A stretch of DNA of 58,939 bases. It comes from Ganoderma boninense (taxonomy: Eukaryota; Basidiomycota; Agaricomycetes; Polyporales; Polyporaceae). Made by a program: the position numbers and the translations under genes. Positions 42,823 through 54,810 of this stretch are shown here, one piece after another (the first letter of the stretch is position 1; each line of letters begins with the position of its first letter). The stretch lies in assembly GCA_002900995.3 (NCBI GenBank), contig PJEW03000023.1, positions 1 through 58,939 of the forward strand. The letters run 5' to 3'. Below the pieces are notes generated by a model. It did no database searches, was not told where the DNA came from, and saw only the letters and a program-made list of their open reading frames with translations.

Positions 42823-43500
42823 AGAGAGGTTTAATTTACATTGATTTCGGAACGCAAGAGCCAGAGTCCGGGCTACGGAGTCCACAATCCACCATTAGCC
42901 TGAACGAAAATCGGGGTGGGTGGGGCGGGACAGCTGACCATCGGTCTTGCCTCGATCGGGATTGAAACAGAATCGATGGTAATGAAACAATGCAACCACA
43001 TACTGGGCGATCCGTCACCTGATGGCCCAGTGCCTTGGAAGGAGGGGGTTAGAAACACCACTGGCTGCGTCCATCGAGCCCTCCTGTGCGGATGTGCGAG
43101 CAAGGCAGATCTTAACTGGTCCAAGGACGCTCGCTAGGTCGTACACGCTAGATTCTCATCATGCAAACGATATCGGCAAGGTGGTGCTGTGCAAATCTGA
43201 TGGTCTAATGTATGAGCACTGCCTCTCGTGTGACAGCCTAGGCACTCGGACCGGAGGGCAAGTGGTTACAAGTGCTGGCCAGCCAGTGGTCACTGGAACA
43301 TGTCGTATCGCGCAGGACAATCTGATGTGCACATTGGAGCTGACGAGTGTGTGTGTGTCCCCTAATGGAGAGAATTCTGTTGCCCATTCGCAAGGAACAT
43401 GGCAACCTTGTGGATTCCTTTCCCTGCCTTCACTTTCTCGTCGTCCCCCTCGATTGTCAGCTTGCATCCCCAGCACTTCGTGTTGTCCCTTACCGCCATA
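42823..43500. other. region between the TET-like gene and the divergent accessory gene
   Basis: Should hold 5' exon(s) of the TET-like gene (minus frames at 42836-43124) and promoters for both directions. No product can be assigned. Confidence 0.3.
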
Positions 43501-46281
43501 ATGCCTCCTTGTGTGAGCAACTTTAACAAGTATGAGGTTGATCTACTGCAGAAACGGCAGGATGAGTATCGGGGCACTGCCGTGGCTAAGAAGCCAGATT
43601 TCCGGGTGGCCCTGGCCAAGCATTTCCTAGAGAAACGAGGAGAACCGCAAACCCCGATGTCTTTAGATATGTTCGAGCAGGTGCACTGTCGAGCAGCTCA
43701 TGTATTGAAATATGTTCATGGACATGACATTGTGGAAGAAAATCTATACATGGTATGTCAACCACAGCCCCAAGAAGGGAAACAAGGACGAGGAGAAATT
43801 GGCGTTTGACAAGATCTTCACCGGAGAGAGAGTATGGGGCCTACGCAACCGCGATGAAATCAAGAAGGAGATGCCTAACATCGACCCGAAGTCTGCAGAG
43901 TACGTCTCGACCTGGAATCGGACACGCAAGACCATCTGGGAGGGGATGTTGCAGCAGGACCAGGAGCCCTGGGTGGAGCTTGCACAGAAGTGGACAGAGG
44001 AAGGCCCGGATGATGATGTCAAGGCGCAGTACGTCTTATGCTAGTCGGTCTGAGCAAAGAAGCTTACTGCCAGCAGGTTGGCACGTATGCATGCGCTCTG
44101 GTGGATGATGGCAGTCTCCCAAATCTTTTGACGTCAGTTCGGTATGCTGATCTTCATGTATGGCATCTTCCAAGACGTAGACGACAGCCTGAAAGCATGC
44201 TGGTGAGTGCTCAGGTGTTGTCTTTGCCGTCCGGACCATTCTCCTCACGTCCGGTAACAGTTACAATTTTTCAGAGCTCTTCCACACTAAGGAGGACCCG
44301 TACCCACAGTTCCGGGCCCTCTTACACTGGGATGTCAACCTCCGGAAGAAGTTTTGGGAGTTTTGGAAAGTCATCCTAACTCCAGACGATGCCAATGATG
44401 ATATTGCAGCTGCCGTCCGAGACACCGTGGCTGCTCCGGTGCGACCCTTTTCGTTCAAGAGATACAACGACGGTACTCCCATCCTGACCACGAAGGAGAA
44501 CAGAGAGGAAATGGAACTGCTGAGGAAGCAAGAGGTCTTGCAGCAATACATGAACCTCCACTACTGTATGTCCCAAGGGGGCTCTGAATATGCTTTGTAG
44601 CTCCAATTGATCTTTCATAACAGAGTTTGCAAATGGCCGGAAGGTCAAGTCCATGCCGTGGTTATCACTGATGGCAGTTCTGCACAAGTTCTTCGCGGAC
44701 GACATGGTGCCCCTGCCGCCACAGTTTGCTTGGAACGATCCGGTGCATATAAACCAGGATGCGATCTACAACTTCTACAAGCATGTCACGACGAAGGAAG
44801 CAAAGGAGACCAATGAAGACGATGAAGAGCCTTGGTGATTCCGCTTCAGCCACTACAAGATGACGATCAATGGCGAAGACACCTGGCTGCCGGCCGTATA
44901 CCCTCAGGAGCTGGAGGAGATCCAGCTGCGCCACCGGGCGAAGGCAACGGTGCATGGCCCCGCCTACGTCTCCAATCCGGACAACAACCACAACACTGCG
45001 GCACCATCTGGAACGGCGTCCGGACAGTCTCCTGTCTCCACACACACCCATGCTATGTTCCAGCTGAGTCGGAAACACATCCATGAGCTCAATGTCGCCG
45101 CACGTGCTACTGCCCGCCATCATGCGAAGGCTGCCAAGGGTGCAGAGAAGAAGGCAAGCAAGAAGGGCAAGAAGAAGCCGAAGGACCTCGATGACGAGGA
45201 ATGGGATACAGAGGAAGAGACCACGGAGGAGGAACAGGACATGGACTCTTTCGAGGTCGGGAAGCCAGGGGGCGTTGACGGCTATGACGACCCATGGCTG
45301 TCCGACGTTGAGGGTGGTCTTCCGGACGATGACGCGGGTTTGTCGGACGATGACGCGGGTTTGTTGGATGATGGCCTCCCGCTACAGTGACCTGTCCGAC
45401 AGACCCGAGGCTCGAACTGCAGTGGCGGAAAGGGCAAGCAAAAGGCTACGACACCACCGGACGACGAGCACATCGACGAAAGCACGGGTCCGACGTCCTT
45501 GGGACTCCTCGCACCTTGTTCTGTCAGCACAAGCGCGGCCGCCCACTTCCAGTACCTTAAAGGTCTGTCGAGCCATGCAGAGTACCAGAAACTGCTATCT
45601 CGCTGGCAGTCGAAGGTATGTAGACGGATGGTTTGCTAGGACGTAGGATGTTGACGATGACCGTCCAGATAGCTCGAACAAGTTGTGTCGGGCACGCCGG
45701 CAAACAATATGGCATGGCTGTGGTGGACCTATACTAGCCCATTCCTTCCGGATGCCATGCATGCACTGGACAAGAAAGCTCAAGTCCTTCTAAGCTGGCT
45801 TCGACGGGGCCTTGCACCAGACTCATCCATGTCAGACGTGCAGTGCTATATACTCGCAATGGGGCTGACCCTCCGGGATATAAACACGGCGCATTTTTGC
45901 ATGGACGAAGATGGAAACGTGCAAGCCGGAACCCCGGACTGCTTCGTCAACACAGTCCTGACTATGGGCAAGGTCGAGGAGCTGCTAAAATTGTGCGCTG
46001 AACAAAGCGTGCATCGTCCGCGACCGGCCGGTGCTTGACCAAGGCCGGAGACCCTGGACGATGAAGGCGAGCATCGGAAGGGCGCTGCGATCACGTCGGA
46101 GGGTGCCCGTGGTTCCAGGCAGATGGGGGATGTGGTATGAGCTGCCGTCCAACCCATCCGAGATGCTTCCGAGGGTCTGGACGACGATGCTGAGGCTTTG
46201 GTCCAGGAACCATGTGGTCGGAAGAGGACGTTGATGTATACGGTCCGGGGAACTGCTGCGAAAAACAACAGAACCAGCTAA
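43501..46281 (+). pseudogene. KDZ-island accessory protein 1 (long, acidic), broken by several stops
   Basis: Start at 43501 (MPPCVSNFNKYEVDLLQKRQ, KKPDFRVALAKHFLEKR). Exons then give KIYTWYVNHSPKKGNKDEEK, RVWGLRNRDEIKKEM, ARMHALWWMMAVSQIF, a TGA at 44129-44131, LIFMYGIFQDVDDSLKA, LFHTKEDPYPQFRALLHWDV, and a section (FRFSHYKMTINGEDTWLPAV) leading to a Lys-rich, then acidic tail with a short repeat (PDDDAGLSDDDAGLLDDG). A further exon pair continues with FQYLKGLSSHAEYQKLLSRW and LEQVVSGTPANNMAWLWWTY to a TGA at 46036-46038. Behind it the same frame runs on (PRPETLDDEGEHRKG), crosses another TGA at 46138-46140 and ends NNRTS at the TAA at 46279. I recall similar large hypothetical proteins next to KDZ genes in polypores. 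No known domain. Could be two genes (split near 45390). Confidence 0.55.
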
Positions 46282-47159
46282 CCAGAAAAGAAGGAGGGTG
46301 TCGTCGGGTGCTCGCTAATCGCTACGAACCAATACCACAGGGGGGGCCTAAGACCAGCGGACTAGTCGGTCCAAGAGTCGTGCGCGATGCGCGACGGGCG
46401 GAAGCAGAATACGAGGGGCTCTCGGCGAGCGACGTGGAAGACGATGGCGAATACGAAAGGGACTCTCGGGTCCTGCGACAATGGGCGAGCGGCGACGTGC
46501 GAACGAATACGATAATGGCTCTCGGCGAGCCGGATACGATGGGCGACGAGCGATGCGATGAGCGAGCGAGGTGAGCGAAAAGTGAGAAGTCAACGGGGTG
46601 CCAAAATCTGTATTGCCAAGACTAAGAACATCATCTATATATCGGTACAGGAAGGAAACCCTAGAAACCGACGGGAAAACAACAGGAAACGAAGGGCCGG
46701 CTACAGCAACCAATCATGGAAAGGGATAGCGAAGACGAAGGAGGAAGTGGAGCGAATATGTCGACGACTTGTCACTTTGGAGCAACCATCGTGGAGCGAC
46801 CGATGAAAACTCGCGGACGATCGAAGAGTCCCGGCCGGTCTATGAAAGTTCCTACCAATGGCGAAATACGAGCGAGCGATCGAAGGTGTACCACGCGTAT
46901 ACCACGGTCGGTCCGACGCAGAAAGGGGGTCCTAACGAGCGACCCATGGACCACACGGGACCGATACACGGAGGCGAAACACCGGATCGAACACCGAGCT
47001 TGGTGAGGTGTAGTATCAGTCCGCGGGCGAGCGACGGAGTGGGCGACAAGGCGAGCGACCGGGCGAACGAACGAAGACAGACGGAGTCGGCGAAGGCGAA
47101 AAGAGTAGGGTGTTATATGGAACAGGAATACGGCCTATCCGAGTGGTAAACAGGCTACA
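46282..47159. other. compositionally odd 0.88 kb block, possible insertion
   Basis: Rich in GCGAGCGA/GGACGA-type words with long open frames on both strands, which is typical of biased composition rather than coding. It separates two stretches of accessory-gene-like coding sequence. No terminal repeats recognised. Confidence 0.35.
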
Positions 47160-47659
47160 AGCCCATCAACGTCCAACGCGCGGACCCGTAGCTCCCACCC
47201 TCATCTCGACAGAGACACCTCTGACCACACCCAGGCCGTCCGACCCTCAAGACCCTGCCGCGGCGTGCAGGTAGAAGGCAGAGGGCTTCGGAGACTGATG
47301 GCAATGTCTCCGACACAGCTGCACAGTCCTTGGAACGGCCAGCCAAGCGTCCGCCGAGACGCACTACCCGAGGCAGTGCGTTGACAGGCGAAGAAGATGT
47401 ATCAGAAGCTCCCAGTCATGGTAAGCCTGCCAAGGAACGTGGAAGTGGGCTAACCTCACAGCCCGGCTGTGTTCGAACATCCACCAACGACGCAGGAGGG
47501 TCGACAACACCAGGAGGAATGTCCGAGCCCGTGCCCACACTTAAACACCCTCGGAGAGGGACTACTGACGATGCACCGGTCTCGTTATTCGGACTCGCAA
47601 GCAGCGCGCGCAAGAGGAAGGACGAGAGGACGGAGCTCCGAGGACACATTTGCAGGTGA
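47160..47659 (+). pseudogene. accessory-gene fragment, Ser/Arg-rich
   Basis: Open frame with RRTTRGSALTGEEDVSEAPS, GKPAKERGSGLTSQPG and SSARKRKDERTELRGHICR to the TGA near 47657; possible splice sites around 47420. Basic, low complexity, nuclear-like. It may be the separated 3' end of accessory protein 1 or part of another gene; no start could be fixed. Confidence 0.35.
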
Positions 47660-47875
47660 GCGGGAGCCGTGGGAGGAAGAACAAGGCACACAAGTATCTT
47701 TGGTGTCTCTGATGTACTCTACTGTTTACGCCATGTACAATTTGTTGCATACGAGTCATGACATTCAATGTTGTTTCCATGCGCACATGCATAGATGAGA
47801 CCCAAGAAGCATTTGCTACCCATTGACCACTGCAGTTACATATCGTACATGAAGAGCATGTAAAAAACGTCCGAA
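47660..47875. other. short convergent intergenic region
   Basis: Between the plus-strand fragment and the minus-strand gene; probably 3' untranslated sequence of both. Nothing else seen. Confidence 0.3.
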
Positions 47876-50800
47876 TTACCCTTCCGAGGTCTGCGACCCA
47901 TTGTCCTGCGTTCTGCGTGCGATGACGGCCTTCGCGTGCTCCCCAAGGTCCTTTAAAAGCTCCGGACTCAATCCAATCCTGCTCAAGTAATCCTCAACTG
48001 CGCCAGGAAGGCATTCACTCACAGCCTGATAGATCCAGGCATCAATCAATGTCTCTACACGGTCTATGCGAGTGTGAAGTCCTCGCAGTTCAGCATTGAA
48101 GTTGGGCGGCGGAGCGAGTAGAGGTTGGAAGAAGAATGGACTGTCACTTGGCGAGGGGAACTCAGCAGATCGCCACCCCAGGCCACCATTCGGAGGCTCG
48201 GAAGACGAGCGGGTGTCCAGACATGCAGAAGGGGACTGAGCGTGTGGCGACGGACTTCGAGATCTGGGAGGTTGTGGCCCCAGGTCTGCAGGCACCACAC
48301 TGGAGCTGGACGGGTCAGGTTCAACAAGCCCGACGTGCAATTCCAACTTGTCGACGCGCTGTTGAAGCTCGGCCATCCCAGACGTGAGAGTACCACGTAC
48401 GCTGAGAGTGTCCAAAAGTTCTTGCAAGCTTTGTTGCGCATTTCAGACGGCATCATACCCTTCCTTCATCTCCTGGATAGACTGGATGATGCTCTGCGAC
48501 TGGGACTGAGCCGGCCCGGCGATCCTGTTCAACTCCTTCCACACCTCCTTCAGCTGCACCATGGTGTCCAGCTCGCATGTCTTCCGGACGGAGGTGACAT
48601 GTTCTTCCAGTGTGACGAAGAGGCGGTCGACCATCTTCTTGTTGATCGATGAGGGCCCCCCAGTTGCGCCGTCGACGACATCCGAGACCTGCTTGCGAAG
48701 GACGGCAATATCATCTGAAAGAGGCTTGATCTGGTCCTTGACTACGGCATACCATTGCCACATCTCATGGTAGAGGCTCTCCTGTCTGTGGTAGACCTCT
48801 AGAAGCTCGTTCAAGGCCATCCAATCCACCGGGGCCGTTGGAACAAAGTGGAAGACGTCGGCAATGGTACAGACTGGGTTGATAGTCGTCGCAAGGTAGT
48901 TGACGACGTCCAGGAGACTCCTCTCGATTGTGGACACCTGCACAAACAACTTCTCCATCCCATCCTGGAAGGAGACGATGCTGCTAGTCGCTAGGACAGC
49001 ATTGCGGCGTCGAGTCTGGATATTAGCCTCAAGCTGGTTGAGCTCTTTGATGTTGCCATATCCGTGATTAGCGAGGTGGCGGAGTTGCATGAACTGCTCA
49101 TTGGCTGCCTGCAAGACATCTTGGGTCCTCGTTCCCAGCCGGAAGATTCGAGCGAGTGGGGTCTGGGGGGCATCCGGGCTCTCCGGTCCCTCAAGCGGAC
49201 CGGTGGGATCGACAAGGCCACGCAGGTTAAGAAAATCTTCGAGCGACATGGGCCTGTCCTCGGGAAAGAAAGGGGGCTCCTCATCAGTCCACGTCGTCAG
49301 CCACGGTAGACCGGTCCAAGGGCCTATAACGTATTCACATCCGAGTTAGCTGATAATGGTGACTGGGCATAAGGTGATCCACTTACCATTCAACCGAGGT
49401 ACTTCGTCATAATCATCCTTCGCTTGAACGGCCCGGACGCTCTCCACGCTCTTGGACTGGCGGCAATGACGCGGCCGATCGTAGTTCCAGCCCAGGGAAC
49501 GATGAGATCGGGGCAGCAGCATCGCGGCCTTGCCTTTGCCTTTGACTTTGGTCGGAGGCGAAGAGCCTTCGACGGACGAGGACGGACTGCGCCGTCCGCG
49601 CGGGGTGTTCTCGTGCAGTGAAGACGGTCCCGGGAGATTGTCATTGTCTGCATCCATTACATCGTCCGCCACAAAAAGGATGTGCTCTTGCTCTGTGTAC
49701 TCCGGGGCATCCAAAGCATACTCTAGTTCATCCGGGAGAGTGCCCTCCAAACGGCCCTGCTCTAGCAGTTCTTGTTTGATTGCCTGCGCGTCGTCATTGT
49801 CGTTGTCATCACCAAAATGAGGTGAGTCCAGGTGGTCCATATCGTGGTCCTCCTGATGAGCGGATGATGCGGCCGGGGTTGTAGGAGGTGGGAAGGCAGC
49901 AGCGGAGGAGGGCCTCGAGGGTGATGGGGCTGCCGATGCAGAGCGCGACCGAGCCGGACTGTCTGACGGAGCTCTGCTTTGTGAATGGGTGCAATGCCCG
50001 GATGCGGAGACCGACCATACTGCTGTTGTTGTAGAAGGTCGGCGGCGAGGGGGTAGCAAGGGCAACACCAGCACAACTGCTTGACCACCACGTGAGCCGG
50101 ACGGAACACCAGATGGTGCATGGGTTTGCTCACTACGGCTTGGACCCCCGGCAGCCGTGACAGGCTGAAAAGCCAATACCGACGTGGTGGGAACCATGTC
50201 CGGGAGGGTGCAAAGCCCCGGTGGTCCCTTCCTCTTGCGCTTGTCGATCTTAAGCTCAGGAGCCGTCTGACGGTCTGCGTGCTGTTGCACTCCCTTGGTC
50301 TTGTTTTTTGGAGCCTTCTTCGGCTGTTTGTCCACGGCCTCCATGGCATCCGTGAGGGAATCCTCACCTGGGTCTTCGTTTGAAGTCTTCTTTGGCTTCC
50401 TGAGGAACACCTCCAATGCTAGTGGAGTGTTCTCCTCTACAATGTCAGCAACAGTACTGTCCGGTCGCATATCCACAGGGGAAGAGGGCGGTGAGATCTC
50501 CGGAAGGGGCACAAAGGGTACTGCGCCAACATTACCTGATGGTGGCCCCTTCTTGCGCTTGTCAGAGGAGATGGCTCGGTATTGTGCAACGAACCACTCT
50601 GGAGGCTGAAAGCCCTGCGGAACTACCTTTGCGTGCTTGATATTTTTCTTCCCGATGTCCACGCAACAGCGGTAGTAGTACTCATAGCCGACATAAGCCG
50701 CGGCGGCATTACCGCCAGCAACAGTCAGCGAACAAGCAGACTTTTTGAGAATGCACCTGCGGCAGGAAGTCGAGACCAGGCCGCAAAAGTGGCAAGGCTG

Positions 50801-52012
50801 GTTGCCCTGCTTACACGCATCGCAAGGGCGAAGCTGCAAAGCCAAAGTATCAGCATCTGATAGCCCAATAAAAAGTAAGGAAAGCTGTAATACGTGTAGG
50901 TACCACTTCTACGGGACTTTATGCTCCTCCATGTCACCGGCTGCACGTTTGCGCTTCACCTCCGGACCTTGTGCATGATCAACCTGAGCCTCCTCCGCTT
51001 TTCGCTTACCCTTGACACCCGAGCTTGTAGCCGGAGCTTGGGACGCCATCGTCGCCTTGTGTCTAGGCTGTTTGCGGACTCGGGATGTCGCACGCTTGGC
51101 CCTTGCACTCTTGCGAGGTACCTGTGGCTGCTCTTCCTCGACGTTGTCAATCTCTTCCTCTCCGTCCGAGGCCACGGACTGCGCATCCGCTGCCGTACTG
51201 GTTCCTAGATGGGCTGAGTGACGCCCCGGACGCTCGGCGGACTGCCCTCGATGAGTCTGAGACCGTCCCCTGCGCGCGCTGGTAAATCCGGGCTGAGAGC
51301 GGCCCCTGCGTGTGCTGCCCACTGCGGTCTGAGAGCGGCCCCTGTGTGTGGTGCCCACATCGGGCTCCTCTAGATGCTCTTCGGGAGATGTCCAGCCGGG
51401 TTCCGGGGGTGAGTTTGGTGCTGCGAGAACAGGTTCTGGAAATACAGGATAGAAGCAATGAGTGGTTAATATGGACAGCGGAAAGACATGTAATATATGT
51501 ACAATTGATGTAAGGCTCCCACTATTTGGTCTGGACCTCCTCCAGTGGGAGGAGCTGCAGTCTGGGGGCGTAGTTGTCCGGTGTGATGCCGCCAAGAGCA
51601 GTGCGACGCAGATGGGCTGGAGGCGCAAGGCACTCGTGCGTGCCATAGACCGGGATCACAGTTTCCGTTTTGAAAGGGGTCTACACGAAGCATCATCAGT
51701 ACCGGACCTAATCAGTCGAGCCGGATGTACCACAAGACTGCGACCCTCTTGTAGCAATATGTTTTTGTTGTTGGCCCAAATGGCCCCCATGGCAACTCGA
51801 GGGAGGAAGGAGAAGCGACCGTGTTCAAGACACCGAATGAGTTGATTGGTAATGTGGCGAAATTGGTGGTCCCATCGAAGGCGGAGGTAAGGGTTTTGCT
51901 TTGGCCGCATCTCAAAGGTGTAGTGGAGTTCGGATGCATATTCTCGGACTTCATTCATGAGCTCCAGCATGGGTTGGGGGCGAGGTTGGGATTTTTTGGT
52001 GTTTTTAGCCAT
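47876..52012 (-). pseudogene. KDZ-island accessory protein 2: Cys-rich cluster plus coiled coil, with in-frame stops
   Basis: Best read as one gene. Exon 1, 52012-51731 (MAKNTKKSQPRPQPM, HYTFEMRPKQNPYLRLRW, GRFSFLPRVAMGAIW); 50-nt intron; exon 2 from 51680 (TPFKTETVIPVYGTHECLAP, HLRRTALGGITPDNYAPRLQ) to a TAG at 51524-51522. The frame continues QWEPYIN and, spliced, SPNSPPEPGWTSPEEHLEEP. A tandem R-G-R-S-Q region, a basic RKSARAKRATSRVRKQ and then a regular cysteine array follow (CDACKQGNQPCHFC, CRRCILKKSAC: C-x2-C-x6 repeated). After a long Ser/Pro-rich acidic middle, an intron at 49386-49324 leads to PWTGLPWLTTW and a long coiled coil (MSLEDFLNLRG..., KQVSDVVDGATGG, LFVTLEEHVTSV). This is cut by a TGA at 48445-48443 but runs on in frame to 47876 (LQQRVDKLELHVGL, IARRTQDNGSQ). 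No known family; DNA or protein binding by the Cys cluster is inference. Confidence 0.6.
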
Positions 52013-52315
52013 AGCGAGGTAGGGATGAGTGGATTCAAAGTGGACAGATGTACGTGGTGCAATCGATGATGGTGGTCGTCGGCGCAAGAAGTGAACAGAC
52101 TCATAAGTTGTGGTAATATTATTGTGATCTCTTATTCAATTCCTCAGACATTGTTGTGGTTGGGTAGATGCCAGACAGATGCCCGGCATTGAGGAGGCAC
52201 TTCCGCACACTTCACGCAGCTTTGTGTTCCCCAGGATCGCACTACAAACTTAAGGTATGTCTTTCACACAGCGGATAACTCACAAAAACTGTCTTAATTA
52301 TCAACGTGATTGCAG
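52013..52315. promoter_or_regulatory. divergent promoter region between accessory genes 2 and 3
   Basis: Three hundred bases between two divergent starts (52012 minus, 52316 plus). A tgcag acceptor directly before the ATG at 52316 suggests a 5' untranslated intron for gene 3. No specific elements recognised. Confidence 0.35.
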
Positions 52316-53714
52316 ATGTCCTCAGAGGGTGCAAAACATTTAAAGAAGCGCGGGTGTGCAGAATCCGGAGGTACTTGACCCACCCTCTAACCGTACGGCA
52401 GCTAAGAGTCAGCGTATAGTGTCCGAATCGAAACCATCAATAAAACATGTTAGGTTGAGACCACCTACTCCGATCCGGGACGTTACCCCAATGTTCTTAA
52501 CATTGACCTCATCCTCAAACCCGTGGCAAGTGTAGGTATTGTGATGCTGTCCAGAGGGCCTGGCAGGTGATAAATGACGCTGTTTGTACGGCAGGGATGC
52601 TAGAGAGGACTGTGAGGACAATCGACTGCAACAGAGACCTCCAGCAAAAGCCCCCAGACCGTCCGAGAATATGGAAGATCCAATAGACGATGGTGATTTA
52701 TCACCGATGCTCTATTGTGGTGGCTCTCCGGGCGCACTTCTTTCTCTGTCCGAAGGCGTCAAATCTAGTTCTTCACGCCAGGTACGCTGATGAATATATT
52801 GCTCACTTGTCTATTGTCTGGTTGCTTATGACACACTGCTCGCATACTGACAGGTTGTAGAGCACACGGCTGACGCTGACCCCGTGTGCCGGAGCTCGAG
52901 CTCGCACTCCGGATCCTCGCAGCAGCCAGTCTTCTACCACGGCGAGTCTCCGGGGCCTGCCACCCCAGACTCCGCGCGCCAGAGCTCAAGCTCGCACTCC
53001 GGATCCTCGCAGCCACAGTTCTACCGTGTAGAATACTCCACATCATCCGCAATGGACATGATGCCTTCCTCTTGGCCGAACTGGGACATGTCGCAATCGC
53101 CGTTGCTAAGGCGTTCACACCATGTGGGGCATGTTTTGAACATTCAGGACTCTCCATCACAACCACTGGTATCGCCGTGCGATTGGAGATGCAACACTAG
53201 AAGGAGTGCGTCCACCCCGCCAAAATGCATGGATGAGGGTGGAAGGGGTTCAGAGGCTACGCCCCGGAGGATGAGAGTCAGCAACAATGGAGGAGAGTCC
53301 TCTGTAAACCTTATGGAACACCTCAGAGTCGATTCTCCATCACCTGAGGGAACATCTGCCACATTGAATGCAGTACAGCGCGTGCGCCGCACCGTCCAAT
53401 TTCGCAACATAGATTCCATTCCATCCCCAGAGCAAATTCAGAACCCAACCATCTCTCCATTAATGCCAGAGCATTTACCAGATAGCGAAAGTAGACGATA
53501 GCTAGAAGATCTGCGTGCGAGGCTGGATGAAGAGATACATGTGTTGGAGGCGCAATATTCCAATCTCCGTTCTCTGCGTGAGGTTCTAGTGACACTTGTC
53601 CCGAGTTCCTGGTATACATATAATGTGGTCTTTGCATCTAATTTGGATGAGGTAGCAACGGTATGGGGCGAATGGGAGACTATGTACGGAGCACAGGACG
53701 GACATAATATGTAG
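52316..53714 (+). pseudogene. KDZ-island accessory protein 3: Ser-rich repeat and coiled coil, in-frame stop
   Basis: Start at 52316 (MSSEGAKHLKKRGCAESG). Short introns lead to AKSQRIVSESKPSIKHVRLR, a middle exon with MEDPIDDGDLSPMLYCGG and, after a donor near 52781, VVEHTADADPVC. Then come two copies of a ~90-bp unit (RSSSSHSGSSQQPVFYHGES; QSSSSHSGSSQPQFYRVEYS), and LNAVQRVRRTVQFRNID. A TAG at 53499-53501 interrupts just before a coiled coil (LEDLRARLDEEIHVLEAQYS) that stays open to the TAG at 53712. Apparently a nuclear, low-complexity protein; family unknown. Confidence 0.5.
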
Positions 53715-54400
53715 AGTATATTTGGCGGCAGCAGTAATGTACCAGTTTAGATGGTAATGGATGGCTGTGCATGACAGCAGATATCAGCAATTGTGATACA
53801 CCCTATTATACACAGGAACAAGGGTTGTCCGAGGGTACGTTGTCCGAGAGTACGGTGCACGTGTCCGGCCAAGCAGATGGAGTACCTGTTCATACCGTCC
53901 GGCCGGTACCACCACTTGGACGGTGGTCCATGCTACTGCAGGGCACATCATTACCCCACATAGTTGCATATATGTAGTTGGGAGAACATGGGAGGCATAC
54001 TGTCAGAGGCAGAGAGCAGATACATGGTCACGGGAGCGATAGGTGTTAGATTCTTACATCAGGTGTGGTTTAGTTGTCGTATTGACATGAAAATATCTTT
54101 CCCTACACGCAATAGACCATATATACAGTACATATAAGATTTGGAGTTACCCCCTTTGAAGCTACCAGACGTTTGGAAACCGGCCCTCCTACCTACATGG
54201 GCGCTAAGGAGTGAATTGGGTCAGAAGCCCTCGATGCAGTGCATTCTATTATTGTTCAACACTATATATTTGGACAATAGTGATATTACAACATGAGACA
54301 AAGCTCCAGGACACCAACAGTGAATATGATTATACCCCCACACTAGATGCAGGTACATACCTAGATGAACTCACCAAACATTGAGCACCGAGAACTGAGA
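53715..54400. other. gene-poor; one short open stretch
   Basis: A plus frame at about 53771-53977 (ISNCDTPYYTQEQGLSEGTL...) is exon-like but unsupported. The remainder shows nothing recognisable. Confidence 0.25.
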
Positions 54401-54409
54401 TGTACTGTC

Positions 54410-54810
54410 CGGCCAGAATCTTCTGGTATGGCGGTATTCGAAGGAGAGCAGGGAGCTGGCCTTGTATGAGTGTATGGAGAAGCTGAAGCGCATCCGGGAG
54501 GCGCACACTGAGGCCTCCACCGAGTTTACCGAGGCGCTGCATGCTTTCATGCGCGGGGTGATCACCCTCGAGCATGAGCCGTACACGATCGCTCTCGAGA
54601 AGCTCACGGTGCTCAACCGGGAGCTCGGTCACTTCACACAGGCGGCGTCCGTGGCTGCTAAAGCCCGTGAGTTCTCCAATTCATTCCTCTTTTCATCCTA
54701 GCTCATGTCTTTATTTTACAGTTGCTATCGTCCACGCCAACGGTTTCTACTAGTCTCCGGAGGGAGACACCACCCCCCTTTTGGAGGACGATACCAATTA
54801 GACGTTGTCG
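54410..54810 (+). pseudogene. truncated paralogue of the 56.4 kb gene
   Basis: Reads LLVWRYSKESRELALYECME, KLKRIREAHTEASTEFTEA, LHAFMRGVITLE, AKA, then an intron (54670-54720, GTGAGT...TTTACAG) and LAIVHANGFY, a TAG (54751-54753), SPEGDTTPLLEDDTN. It aligns with RHFWEDYSRLSRTRALDHC, LHRLREASEEASE and SIVQTHGVYWGPEWGNSPLV of the gene at 56391-57018, with the intron at the same place. The TAG stands exactly where the paralogue has Trp (TGG). The N-terminal half is missing. Confidence 0.6.

Noticed and set aside
46212..47149. Long plus-strand ORFs as a gene
   Set aside because: Open frames on both strands with low-complexity Arg/Glu/Ser composition; no conserved pattern.
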